Made by a program: the position numbers and the translations under genes. Under the pieces are notes generated by a model. The model was not told where the DNA came from, did no database searches, and worked only from the letters and a program-made list of their open reading frames with translations. A DNA stretch of 40,873 bases from Rhodonellum sp041748555 (GTDB taxonomy: Bacteria > Bacteroidota > Bacteroidia > Cytophagales > Cyclobacteriaceae), in assembly GCA_041748555.1 (NCBI GenBank), contig JBGTDA010000007.1:1-40873 (forward strand), read 5' to 3'. Within the stretch, counting starts at the first letter, position 1. Each line of letters starts with the position of its first letter. Positions 24,880 through 33,168 of this stretch are shown here, piece by piece.

Positions 24880-27051
24880 ATGAACAGAAGAAACTTCATG
24901 AAAACCACCTCACTTATCGGCGGAACCTTAGCAGTAACAGGAACCCCTTCTCTAGCCACCATGATGAAGCCATTTGAAGATGAACCCTGGTTTGACAAGT
25001 CCATGCGCTGGGCACAGCTTGCTTTTGTTGAAAATGATCCCGGAAATTATGATCCGGACTTTTGGCTGGATTATTTCAAACGGATCTATGCTGATGGGGT
25101 GCTGCTGAGTGCCGGTGGCATTGTTGCCTTTTATCCGACAAATATTCCCTTTCATCATCAAAGTCCCTGGATGGGGGATTCGGATACCTTAGGCTATTTG
25201 GTGAAGGAGTGCCGGAAGCTGGATATGCAGGTGATCCTCCGGACCGACCCACATGCGACCAGGCAAAATATGGCCGATGCGCATCCCGATTACATCGCAG
25301 TAACCGCCGATGGTCAAAAAAGAAGGCACTGGGCAAATCCGGAGCTTTGGGTCACCTGTGCCTTGGGTCCCTATAATTTTGATTTCATGACCCAGGTCAA
25401 TCAGGAGATTATGCAACGTTTCCAGCCCGAAGCCATTTTTTCCAACCGCTGGTATGGTCATGGAGTTTGCTATTGCCAACACTGTCAGAAAAACTTTAAA
25501 GCAGCTTCAGGGAATGACCTTCCGATGAAAACTGAGCGGCTGGATCCTACCTACCAAAAATGGCTGGCCTGGGAAAGAGACCGTTTACAGGAATTGTGGT
25601 TTTTATGGGATGCAGGAATCCGGAAGGAAAAATCTACGGCCCGTTTTATCCCCAATGGTTTTCCCGACAGACTGCTGACCGGGAAGCACTCGGATTTCTT
25701 TTTTGCAGACCAACAGGCGCGGCGGGGATTGATCCCGCCCTGGACGAATGGGAAAGGGGCAAAGGAGTTGAGAGCCGCATTGGGTATGAAACCACTGATC
25801 GGTATTTTTACCGTCGGCCTTGAGGAAGAATTCCGCTGGAAGGATTCCGTACAAAATGAGGCTGAAATCAGGGTCTGGGTTGCTGAGGGTGTTGCCAACG
25901 GCATGAAACCCTGTTTTGTGAAATTCGGTGGGGTGATCGATGATAAACGCTGGATGCCCGCAGTGGAAAAAATGTATCAAGGTTATCATAAAAGTGAGCA
26001 ATACCTGCGAAACACTGCACCAATGGCCCGGATAGGGATGGTTTATAGCGAGCAGACGAACAGAAAATACGGTGGCAAAGCCTGGCAGGAAAGAAGCAAT
26101 GAACATGCCCTGGGGATGTACCATGCTTTGGTGGAAGACCGGATGCCTTTTGAAATGGTCAATGATCAACTGCTGGATGCCGGGCATCTTAAGCCCTTTA
26201 AACTTTTGATCCTACCCAACATCGCAGCACTTTCGGATAGCCAATGCGGGCAGCTGCGTAAGTTTGTGGAAGGTGGGGGGAGTCTGTTGGCTACTTTTGA
26301 AACCTCATTATACGATGAAGAGGCCAAGCCAAGGACCAATTTTGGTCTGTCGGATCTTTTTGGGGTTTCCTTCGAAAATGGGGTTGAAGGCCCGATGCGG
26401 AACAGTTATTTGAGAATCAGAGAAGAAGGCTCCGCAAATCAGTTTCATCCAATCGTAAAAGGATTGGAAGATTCTCATAAAATCATCAATGCCATACATC
26501 GGGTGCTGGTGAAACCCAAAACCGATTTTCCCAGCCCGGTGACCCTGATTCCCACTTATCCTGATCTTCCCATGGAGGATGTTTACCAAAGGGTTCCCCA
26601 ACCGGATACCCGGGAAGTCTATCTACGCGAAATAGGGAAAGGCCGGGTTGCTTATTTTCCCGGGGATCTGGACAGATCCTTTTGGCAGCTGTTGGCCCCC
26701 GACCATGGCAAGCTGCTTCAAAACACCATTCGCTGGGCTCTGAACGAAGAACCTCTTGTAGATGTGCAAACCCAAGGGATAATGGATGTCACAGTTTGGC
26801 GTCAGAAAAACTCGATGACGGTCCACTTGGTCAACCTGACCAACCCAATGATGATGAAAGGCCCCATGCGGGATTTGTTCCCGGTGGAAGCCCAGGTAGA
26901 AATCAAAATCCCATCAGGAGTCACCGTTTCCGGTGTGCGTTTGTTGCTGGGAGAGGCAAAGCCAAAATATGAGATCAAGGCCGGTTCGGTAATGGTATCC
27001 GTTCCCACAGTGCTCGATCATGAGATCATTGCTTTGGATTTTAAACCGTAG
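24880..27051 (+). CDS. Tat-exported GHL6-like putative glycoside hydrolase, paralog 1
   Basis: A 723-aa protein with a Tat signal (MNRRNFMKTTSLIGG). A TIM-barrel-like region at about residues 40-350 contains AGGIVAFYPTNIPFHHQSPW, QVILRTDPHA and a CxCxxC cluster (Cys197, Cys199, Cys202 in VCYCQHC) typical of hypothetical glycosyl hydrolase 6-like proteins. A beta-galactosidase-trimerisation/glutamine-amidotransferase-like domain follows at about 375-500 (MVYSEQTNRKYGG, LLILPNIAALSD, VEGGGSLLATFE), then a C-terminal beta domain. The substrate is unknown and the catalytic acids are not fixed by eye. It is a paralog of the next gene and is probably a separate unit from the PSD1 operon. Confidence 0.8.
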   Translation: MNRRNFMKTTSLIGGTLAVTGTPSLATMMKPFEDEPWFDKSMRWAQLAFVENDPGNYDPDFWLDYFKRIYADGVLLSAGGIVAFYPTNIPFHHQSPWMGDSDTLGYLVKECRKLDMQVILRTDPHATRQNMADAHPDYIAVTADGQKRRHWANPELWVTCALGPYNFDFMTQVNQEIMQRFQPEAIFSNRWYGHGVCYCQHCQKNFKAASGNDLPMKTERLDPTYQKWLAWERDRLQELWFLWDAGIRKEKSTARFIPNGFPDRLLTGKHSDFFFADQQARRGLIPPWTNGKGAKELRAALGMKPLIGIFTVGLEEEFRWKDSVQNEAEIRVWVAEGVANGMKPCFVKFGGVIDDKRWMPAVEKMYQGYHKSEQYLRNTAPMARIGMVYSEQTNRKYGGKAWQERSNEHALGMYHALVEDRMPFEMVNDQLLDAGHLKPFKLLILPNIAALSDSQCGQLRKFVEGGGSLLATFETSLYDEEAKPRTNFGLSDLFGVSFENGVEGPMRNSYLRIREEGSANQFHPIVKGLEDSHKIINAIHRVLVKPKTDFPSPVTLIPTYPDLPMEDVYQRVPQPDTREVYLREIGKGRVAYFPGDLDRSFWQLLAPDHGKLLQNTIRWALNEEPLVDVQTQGIMDVTVWRQKNSMTVHLVNLTNPMMMKGPMRDLFPVEAQVEIKIPSGVTVSGVRLLLGEAKPKYEIKAGSVMVSVPTVLDHEIIALDFKP

Positions 27052-27223
27052 ATCATTCCTTTAGACATGTCATAGGATGACTTGGGTGTCAGAAGTATAT
27101 TAAAGAATTAACTACTGTGTCATCCGAGAGCTTAAACGTCCACTAGTCATATGATTTTTGGAAGCGTTTCAGTTAATTATGTATAATTTATCTTTACAGT
27201 CATCAAATGACTTTTCCAAAACC

Positions 27224-29353
27224 ATGAAAAACATCACCGTCGCTTCCCTCACAGTTCTCCTCTTTTGCTGTTTCCAAAAAATAGCAATTGGACAGTCCAC
27301 AGACCTGACTACCCTTGACCCAGGAAGCTACGATTCAACCTGGTGGAACAGGGCCCCGTACAGGCTGGTGCAGACCAATCTAAGGGAAATAGATGCGGGT
27401 ATGGATGTGGAAGCCTATGTCCAATCCATGGTGGATGCTTCGGCCAACATTGTTTTGCTCAATGTCGGCGGAATCGTGGCCAATTATCCAACACAACTCC
27501 CTTTTCAATACAAAAACCCCAACATGAAAGGGGATTTGGTAGGTGATATTATTTTTGGCCTCCATGCAAAGGACATCAGGGTTATTGGCCGCTTTGATTT
27601 CAGCAAGATCAACGAAACTTTGGCAGCCCAAAAACCGGAATGGCTGTATGTTTCTGCCGAGGGGAAAAATGTGAATTATAACGGGCAAGTGCATACCTGT
27701 CCAAATGGTGGCTATCAGCAGGAATACGGCAAGGAAATCCTGAAGGAAGCCATCAACAAATACCCGCTTGACGGTGTGTTTTTTAATATGATCGGCTATC
27801 AGACCTCCGATTACAGCGGCAATTATTACGGGATCTGCCATTGCGAAAACTGCAAACAGAAATTCCGGGATTCCACGGGGTATGCTTTGCCTAAAAAAGA
27901 GGATATGAATGACCCGGTTTTCAGGGAGTACAATGCCTTTAAAAAGTCAACCTCTGAAAAGCTGTTCAAGGAAATCGGGGATCATATTAAAGATTTGGAT
28001 TCGGCCATCATGATCAATACCTATTCCGATGCGGGAGTGGATATGATTGCCAGCGAATCAAGTTCGGACATCCATTCCGGTTATGAATGGAATTACTCGG
28101 CCACCGACAATACTAAGCGCGTGCTGGGTTCCTATACCGACCGGTCGCCGGGTAACCTGCTTATTTATTTTCAGGCCATCGGTTACCGGCACGTGGGCAC
28201 TTCTCCAAATCTGGCCAAAGTCTGGATGCTGGAAAACATGCTGAACGGGGCACCTCTGGGATTTGTAGTGATCGGCACCCTGGTCAATTACGAAGACCGC
28301 GTATTTATCCCAACCCTTCAGGATTTATATGGTTTCCACAAAACCAACGAGAAATTGTTTACCAACCTTCAGGCGGTCAACAAAATCGCCTTGATCAGGG
28401 GACAGGGAGATGAATATAAGGGTCTGATCAAATTGCTGACTGAATCACACATCATGTATGACATCATTGATCCGGCGGTGTTGGGAACGGAAAGGGTTCC
28501 GCGGAAACTGGAAGATTATGAAGCCATCATACTCGGCAACGTGGTCAACATGGATGATGAACTTGTCACCCTGATTGACGGCTATGTGGAAAACGGAGGC
28601 AAACTCCTGACAACAGGCTTCACCGCCACCAAAGATGCCTTTGGCAGCCCCATGACCAGCCTGAGGCTCCAATCGCTTGCGGTGGAACCGAGTTATGAAC
28701 CTTTTCAACAGGCCAAATCAACCTATTTAAAAATTTCGGATGCGGATAAAGTTGCCCTTGGTGAAGAAGCGTTTAAGGATTTCAGCATCATGATGATGTA
28801 TTCCGATTTTTTGAAGGTCCAGGCCAAAAGTGGAGTACAGACTCTGATGAAATTCATGCCAGAGACCATGTTTGGCCCACCTGAGAAATCCTATTACACC
28901 CCGGAGAATCTGACCGATTATCCCGGTGTCATCAGCCATGCCTACGGTAAAGGGAAATCAGCTTTTATCCCTTGGCAGCTGGGAGCCCAATACCATCTAA
29001 AGGGCCATTATATGCACAAGATCCTTTTTGAAGCCGCACTGGATAAGCTGCTGGATATAGAAAGGACCCTTGTAACGGATGGGCCGGCATTGGTAGAAAT
29101 CACGCATTTGGCCAATCGCAACGGGGCCTTCGAATGGCTGGGCCTGATCAACCACAGCGGTCAGGTTGGGGCCACTTTGGGTGCACCCGTCCCGATCTAC
29201 AACACCAAAATCCGCTTCAAGTCTGTCAAACCCATCAGGGAAATAATGCTGATGCGGGCAGGCACTTCCCTTGATTTCAAACAGTCAAATGGCTGGGTGG
29301 AGGTTACGGTGCCGCAGCTGGATGATTTTGAAATGGTGGTGGGAATTTATTAG
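27224..29353 (+). CDS. secreted GHL6-like putative glycoside hydrolase, paralog 2
   Basis: The start at 27224 (MKNITVASLTVLLF) gives a normal Sec signal peptide ending IAIGQ and a protein of 709 aa. An in-frame ATG at 27158 would add 22 residues that block the signal. It matches paralog 1 in order: NVGGIVANYPTQLPFQYKNP, RVIGRFDFSK, then a CxCxxC cluster in ICHCENC (Cys205, Cys207, Cys210), a trimerisation-like domain (EAIILGNVVNMDDEL, VENGGKLLTTGF) and a terminal beta domain. One paralog uses a Tat signal and the other Sec, which hints at a cofactor or folding difference. The 172-bp gap between them holds no recognised feature. Confidence 0.8.
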   Translation: MKNITVASLTVLLFCCFQKIAIGQSTDLTTLDPGSYDSTWWNRAPYRLVQTNLREIDAGMDVEAYVQSMVDASANIVLLNVGGIVANYPTQLPFQYKNPNMKGDLVGDIIFGLHAKDIRVIGRFDFSKINETLAAQKPEWLYVSAEGKNVNYNGQVHTCPNGGYQQEYGKEILKEAINKYPLDGVFFNMIGYQTSDYSGNYYGICHCENCKQKFRDSTGYALPKKEDMNDPVFREYNAFKKSTSEKLFKEIGDHIKDLDSAIMINTYSDAGVDMIASESSSDIHSGYEWNYSATDNTKRVLGSYTDRSPGNLLIYFQAIGYRHVGTSPNLAKVWMLENMLNGAPLGFVVIGTLVNYEDRVFIPTLQDLYGFHKTNEKLFTNLQAVNKIALIRGQGDEYKGLIKLLTESHIMYDIIDPAVLGTERVPRKLEDYEAIILGNVVNMDDELVTLIDGYVENGGKLLTTGFTATKDAFGSPMTSLRLQSLAVEPSYEPFQQAKSTYLKISDADKVALGEEAFKDFSIMMMYSDFLKVQAKSGVQTLMKFMPETMFGPPEKSYYTPENLTDYPGVISHAYGKGKSAFIPWQLGAQYHLKGHYMHKILFEAALDKLLDIERTLVTDGPALVEITHLANRNGAFEWLGLINHSGQVGATLGAPVPIYNTKIRFKSVKPIREIMLMRAGTSLDFKQSNGWVEVTVPQLDDFEMVVGIY

Positions 29354-29533
29354 TTCTAAAGACAGAAAGAGCTGACGTTATGACCTTTAAACCTATTTTT
29401 TCTTCATTTTGAATATGCACTTCAATTTTATGAGGTTTTTTGGGGGAGGCGTTTCCATCCTGATAGTTGAAAAAAGTAAATATACCTGAAGATAAAATTC
29501 GTTAACTTTATTGAAAGATTAAAAATAACTAAA

Positions 29534-29755
29534 ATGGAAATTGAATCAATTAAAATCGATCTTATCCACTGGCTTACAGAGCTTAAGGACCGAAAAATTC
29601 TGGAACAGTTACATACTTTTAAAAAGCAACATGAGGGAGGGTTGAGCGATGCTCATAAAGCTATATTGGATGAGCGGATAGCTTCCTTTGAAAAGGATCC
29701 CGGTAAGTTATTGGATTGGGATCAGGTTATGAAAGATCTTGAAAAGAATCTGTGA
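29534..29755 (+). CDS. antitoxin-like small protein of a ParE/RelE-type pair
   Basis: A 73-aa protein whose C-terminal half (LSDAHKAILDERIASFEKDP, then WDQVMKDLEKNL) is typical of addiction-module antitoxins of the type 'LDxRLxxxxxDPxxxxxWxxVxxxL'. These proteins bind the partner toxin through the C-terminal helix and often repress their own promoter. The stop overlaps the GTG start of the toxin gene by 4 bp, so the two are translationally coupled. Confidence 0.8.
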   Translation: MEIESIKIDLIHWLTELKDRKILEQLHTFKKQHEGGLSDAHKAILDERIASFEKDPGKLLDWDQVMKDLEKNL

Positions 29756-30054
29756 GCTATAAAATCAAACTTCTTCCAGAAGCCAAGTTGGATATAAAGG
29801 AAATCATTGAGTGGTATAACAAAGAAGAACCAGGTTTGGGAAAACGGTTTTATGAAGCTTTCAAAACAAGCCTGAATTATATCAAAAAGCATCCTCTTCA
29901 TTTCCAAGTGAGTTACCGGGATATAAGAAACAGATTGGTAGGCAGGTTCCCATATCAGGTTCACTACAAGATAGAAGAATCAAATAATTCAATTATTATT
30001 TTTGGGGTTACCCATACAAGTAGACATCCAAGAATCTGGAAAAACAAAAGATGA
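29752..30054 (+). CDS. ParE/RelE-family toxin
   Basis: A 100-aa protein of the ParE/RelE fold: YKIKLLPEAKLDIKEIIEWY at the N-terminus, then GLGKRFYEAFKTSLNYIKKHP, NRLVGRFPYQVHYKI and the end GVTHTSRHPRIW. The WY, RFPY and final HTSR-P positions are family hallmarks. ParE-type members poison gyrase and RelE-type members cut mRNA, and the sequence alone does not decide between them. The start is a GTG overlapping the antitoxin stop, chosen because the first family strand begins there. Confidence 0.88.
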   Translation: MSYKIKLLPEAKLDIKEIIEWYNKEEPGLGKRFYEAFKTSLNYIKKHPLHFQVSYRDIRNRLVGRFPYQVHYKIEESNNSIIIFGVTHTSRHPRIWKNKR

Positions 30055-30407
30055 AAATTCTTTGGGAAAATCATTAATAAGATAAAACCCATCCATAATA
30101 AGCTTATTTGGAAATCGATCAAAGTTAACCTGCCAACCACTACTCCCTAGTTCCCTGATCCCTTAAAATGATCTTGCTGTAGCCAACTTTTTACTGATGA
30201 GTCATTAGAAAAAATTCCTTTATCTACTTGAAATTTCGGCTGGTTGAAATACTTACCCAAAAACAGCCTGAAATAAACCGATTCCCCATTCCCGGTGTGC
30301 TATTCAAAGGTTATGAGTTCAATTTTTTCAGGGGGATGTACTATCTTCCCTATTCATTACCCAAATAGAGGCAACTGATGCCTTATGAGAAACAATAAAC
30401 CCCAATT
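30055..30407. other. non-coding gap before the Nramp-like gene
   Basis: About 350 bp of AT-rich sequence with no ORF, repeat or clear hairpin that I can support. It presumably contains the promoter of the Nramp-like gene, but no convincing TAnnTTTG element is visible. Confidence 0.4.
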
Positions 30408-31649
30408 ATGAAAGAAAATGTATTCCTAAAAAAGATTATTCTGGCCGTGAGTTTAATAGGTCCCGGACTTTTTTTGATAGGCTATAACATCGGAACAGGC
30501 AGCATCACTACCATGGCTAAAGTTGGTGCAGAGTATGGCATGACCTTGACTTGGGCTTTGGCTTTGTCATGTATTTTTACCTACGTATTGATGGTAGCCT
30601 ATGGGAAGACAACCTTGGTAACAGGCAATACGGCCTTGTTTAACATCAAACACAAGATAAAAAACGGTGCTTTGCTTGCCATCTACATCATTGTAGCCTT
30701 GGTAATAGGGGAGATTATGGCGTTGATGGGTATATTCGGCATCATTGCCGACTTGATACAGGAAGGATCCAGGCTGTTGCTGGGAGGGAAGGGTTTCGGC
30801 ACTTTTTGGATAACGGCCGTATTAGTCATCTTGCTTTATTTATTGTTCTGGTTTGGTAGTTATAAGGTGTTTGAAAAAGTATTGATATTTTTTGTGGCCC
30901 TGATGGTCGGATCATTCGTGCTTGTTTTTTTCCTGGTCAATCCAAGTATTTCCACCATTGTGGGAGGGCTTTCTCCTTCTATACCCAATGAGCAGGGCGT
31001 TCTGCAGCTCATCGCGGCCATAGCCGGCACAACCTGTTCCGCAGCGGTTTTTATAATCAGAAGCACGGTCGTGGTGGAAAAGGGGTGGAAAATTCAGAAT
31101 CTAAAAAATGAAAATAAAGACGCCATGGTTTCAGCAACCTTGATGTTTGTGTTAAGTGTCATTATTATGGCGGTATCGGCAGGGACCCTTCATGTGATGG
31201 GGATGAAGCTGGACAATACAGTGGAGATGATTACATTGTTTGAACCGATAGGGGGCAAAATTGCAGCCTTCATCCTGATATTGGGAATTGTCGGTGCAGG
31301 GATATCGACCATATTCCCTATCATCCTGATAGCTCCCTGGTTGATCAGTGATTATACGGGACAGCCAAGAGATATCCGCTCACCCATGTATCGGATATTT
31401 GGTTTTGTAGGGATTATGTTTGGGTTTGGCATGCAGTTTATGGAAACCCGACCCCCGATGTTAATGGTTTTCTCACAGGCTTTTCAGGCATTTATTCTTC
31501 CTGCGGTCGCTATTCCGGTCTTCCTTTTGATCAATAACAAAGTGCTGATGAAAGAACATGTGGCAGGCTTGAAGGATAATATAGGACTGGTGGCGGTAAT
31601 TTTTTTCAGCCTATTGACAGCGTATTTTGCTGTTGCGGATTTTTTTTAA
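30408..31649 (+). CDS. Nramp-fold transporter without canonical metal-binding motifs
   Basis: A 413-aa inner-membrane protein with about 11 hydrophobic segments and the Nramp opening LIGPGLFLIGYNIGTGS. The DPGN metal-binding motif of TM1 is replaced by GYNIGTGS (about residues 25-32). In TM6, where MPH should occur, it reads GTTCSAAVFIIRSTVVVEKG (about 207-226). The usual Asp, Asn, Met and His ligands are therefore missing while the fold is kept. Known Nramp-related proteins with changed motifs carry other ions such as Mg2+, so the substrate should not be assumed to be Mn2+ or Fe2+. It is a lone gene, followed at once by an IS110 element. Confidence 0.85.
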   Translation: MKENVFLKKIILAVSLIGPGLFLIGYNIGTGSITTMAKVGAEYGMTLTWALALSCIFTYVLMVAYGKTTLVTGNTALFNIKHKIKNGALLAIYIIVALVIGEIMALMGIFGIIADLIQEGSRLLLGGKGFGTFWITAVLVILLYLLFWFGSYKVFEKVLIFFVALMVGSFVLVFFLVNPSISTIVGGLSPSIPNEQGVLQLIAAIAGTTCSAAVFIIRSTVVVEKGWKIQNLKNENKDAMVSATLMFVLSVIIMAVSAGTLHVMGMKLDNTVEMITLFEPIGGKIAAFILILGIVGAGISTIFPIILIAPWLISDYTGQPRDIRSPMYRIFGFVGIMFGFGMQFMETRPPMLMVFSQAFQAFILPAVAIPVFLLINNKVLMKEHVAGLKDNIGLVAVIFFSLLTAYFAVADFF

Positions 31650-31692
31650 ATGGAAGCTCAACCTTTCATCAGACATTAAGCAAAAAAGGTAT

Positions 31693-31700
31693 TATGTTTG
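31693..31700 (+). promoter_or_regulatory. candidate -7 element of the IS110 transposase promoter
   Basis: TATGTTTG matches TAnnTTTG exactly, 75 bp before the transposase ATG. No clear -33 TTG lies at the right distance. A start site about 7 nt downstream would put the repeat GCATAAGCT (31710-31718) at the very 5' end of the mRNA. Confidence 0.35.
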
Positions 31701-31709
31701 AAAAAAGAA

Positions 31710-31778
31710 GCATAAGCTAAATTTCTTAAATTTAGGATATAACGTCCAATTATAACCTTAAAAAGAAAAAGCTTATGC
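31710..31778 (+). promoter_or_regulatory. inverted repeat covering the IS110 transposase start codon
   Basis: GCATAAGCT (31710-31718) and AGCTTATGC (31770-31778) are perfect 9-bp inverted copies. The second copy includes the ATG start codon (31775-31777). In the mRNA they could pair and hide the start, limiting transposase synthesis, as is known for fold-back structures in some other IS elements. Alternatively they are subterminal repeats bound by the transposase. The spacer includes the AT palindrome AAATTTCTTAAATTT. Confidence 0.5.
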
Positions 31779-32860
31779 AACTGATTAAAGTTAACCAAAA
31801 ATCCTTCGAGGGGCAAACCTTTTTTGTCGGGATAGATTACCATAAACTGAGCTGGATGGTCACTATTCTCAGTGAATTTGGGGAGTACAAGACCATGTCA
31901 TATGCCCCCTGTCCGGTCAAACTCACAGGTTACCTCAACAAACATTTTCCCGGCGGCACATACAAGGCTGTGTATGAAGCCGGGTTCAGTGGGTTTTCCA
32001 CTTGCCGTAAGTTCCGGGAACTGGGGGTGGACTGTATTGTCATCCATGCTGCAGATGTGCCCACCAACCAGAAAGAGCGGTTCCAGAAGACTGACAAAGC
32101 AGACAGCCGGAAACTTGCCAGGTGCCTGAGGAGCGGCGAGCTTTCCGGTGTCCATCTTCCTGATCCGGTTTTGGAGATGGGCCGGGGCCTGGTCCGGCAA
32201 CGGCAGAGGATAGTAAAGGATGTGGGCAGATACAAGAACAGGGTCAAGTCCCTTCTTTTCCAGGTAGGCATCAGGGTTCCCGAAAGGTTCAGCTCCCACC
32301 AAACCAGATATTGGTCTCGCCCCTTTACAGACTGGCTGAAAGCACTTCCGGACAGCCCTGAAGGCCTCAGGGACCTGATAGGTAATTTTGTCAGGATTGG
32401 GGAAATGCTCAGAAAAGAGCTTTTACTGGTCACCAGGCAGGTGAGGGCACTTTCGGGTTCGGACAGATACAGGGAGGACTTTGGGCTTGTGACAAGTTCC
32501 CCCGGTATTGGCCTTGTGGGTGGGATGACGTTGGTGACCGAACTTGACGATATAAAAAGGTTCGGCCACTTTGACCACCTGTGCAACTTTGTCGGACTGG
32601 TACCGAGCATGCACTGTTCCGGGGAAAGGATGGCTACCGGTAAAATGAGCAGAAGGGGAAGGAAACAGTTAAAGGGCGTCCTGATAGAGGGGGCCTGGAC
32701 TTCAATCAGAAAAGATCCGGCCATGATGGTAAAATATAAAGAACTGACCAAGAGGATGAACGGCAACAAAGCCATTATTAGGATAGCAAGAAAACTGCTC
32801 AACAGGGTAAGGCATATCCTTATCCACAGGCAGGAATATGAAACAGGTGTTTTGGTGTAA
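31775..32860 (+). CDS. IS110-family transposase (DEDD recombinase)
   Basis: A 361-aa recombinase. The N-terminal RuvC-like DEDD domain shows Asp21 (VGIDYHK), Glu68 (AVYEAGFSG) and Asp107/Asp110 (QKTDKADSRKLA). A coiled-coil middle follows (about 135-165 and 200-225), then the C-terminal Transposase_20 domain with TSSPGIGLVGGMTLVTEL, NFVGLVPSM and the catalytic serine Ser282 in CSGERMATGKMSRRG. The length and all motifs are intact, so it may be active. Recent work on this family shows that target choice is directed by a bridge RNA made from the element's non-coding end. Confidence 0.95.
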   Translation: MQLIKVNQKSFEGQTFFVGIDYHKLSWMVTILSEFGEYKTMSYAPCPVKLTGYLNKHFPGGTYKAVYEAGFSGFSTCRKFRELGVDCIVIHAADVPTNQKERFQKTDKADSRKLARCLRSGELSGVHLPDPVLEMGRGLVRQRQRIVKDVGRYKNRVKSLLFQVGIRVPERFSSHQTRYWSRPFTDWLKALPDSPEGLRDLIGNFVRIGEMLRKELLLVTRQVRALSGSDRYREDFGLVTSSPGIGLVGGMTLVTELDDIKRFGHFDHLCNFVGLVPSMHCSGERMATGKMSRRGRKQLKGVLIEGAWTSIRKDPAMMVKYKELTKRMNGNKAIIRIARKLLNRVRHILIHRQEYETGVLV

Positions 32861-33110
32861 CAGGGTAGCGCTTGCCCCGATGTTACAACAGCTGGATGGC
32901 CTCGGAAAATTTAACGGGGGAGGAAACGGTGAATTGCGAATGCAGCACCCATAGGGGAAGACCGCTACGCAAAGATTACGTCCCCCGCCTCTTTAAAATG
33001 AAAGATACCTTGCGGCAATACGACCGCTGATAGAAGATTGATTAAAGAGGTTAATGCAGCTGAAGGCAACAACCTATTGCCCAAATGCAAAGTTAGTCGG
33101 GTTCCAGAAA
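32861..33110 (+). ncRNA. candidate bridge RNA region of the IS110 element
   Basis: This non-coding stretch after the transposase is full of complementary segments: CGGGGG (32915-32920) with CCCCCG (32982-32987), extended by TTTAA/TTAAA outside a small bulge; GTAGCG (32865-32870) with CGCTAC (32963-32968); GCGG/CCGC (33012-33027); and GGCAA/TTGCC (33065-33081). The density of stems with internal loops, the lack of any ORF and the position at the 3' end fit a bridge RNA of an IS1111-like member. The guide segments, exact ends and even the strand are not proven. Confidence 0.5.
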
Positions 33111-33130
33111 TCTGTAAAGGCTATATAAAA

Positions 33131-33148
33131 CGGCGCAAAAAAGCGCCG
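33131..33148 (+). terminator. GC hairpin downstream of the IS110 non-coding region
   Basis: CGGCGC-AAAAAA-GCGCCG gives a perfect 6-bp GC-rich stem with an A6 loop. No T-run follows. It could end transcripts leaving the IS110 region or belong to the target site of the element. Confidence 0.4.
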
Positions 33149-33152
33149 GCCT

Positions 33153-33168
33153 TGACAGAATTCTGTCA
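33153..33168. repeat. perfect 16-bp palindrome
   Basis: TGACAGAATTCTGTCA is a perfect palindrome with no spacer, five bases after the preceding GC hairpin. It may be a protein-binding site, a recombination or insertion target, or part of a terminator. The remainder up to 33433 is non-coding, with a CTGCGTTCTCTGCG stretch near 33330 and no supported gene. Confidence 0.5.

Larger units (their letters stand above)
31690..33120 (+). mobile_element. IS110-family insertion sequence (ends approximate)
   Basis: The element carries one DEDD/serine transposase (31775-32860), a short 5' leader with a promoter-like TATGTTTG, and a structured 3' non-coding region of about 250 nt. IS110 elements have no terminal inverted repeats or target duplications, so the limits cannot be set from one copy. 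A similar string CAAAAAAGG(T/C)ATT occurs at 31681 and at 33174 and might mark flanks or core sites. A long 3' tail after the gene is more typical of the IS1111 subgroup. Confidence 0.7.

Noticed and set aside
31930..32802. 290-aa open frame antisense to the IS110 transposase
   Set aside because: The transposase has all catalytic motifs on the + strand. The antisense frame is Ser/Leu/Pro-rich without a domain.
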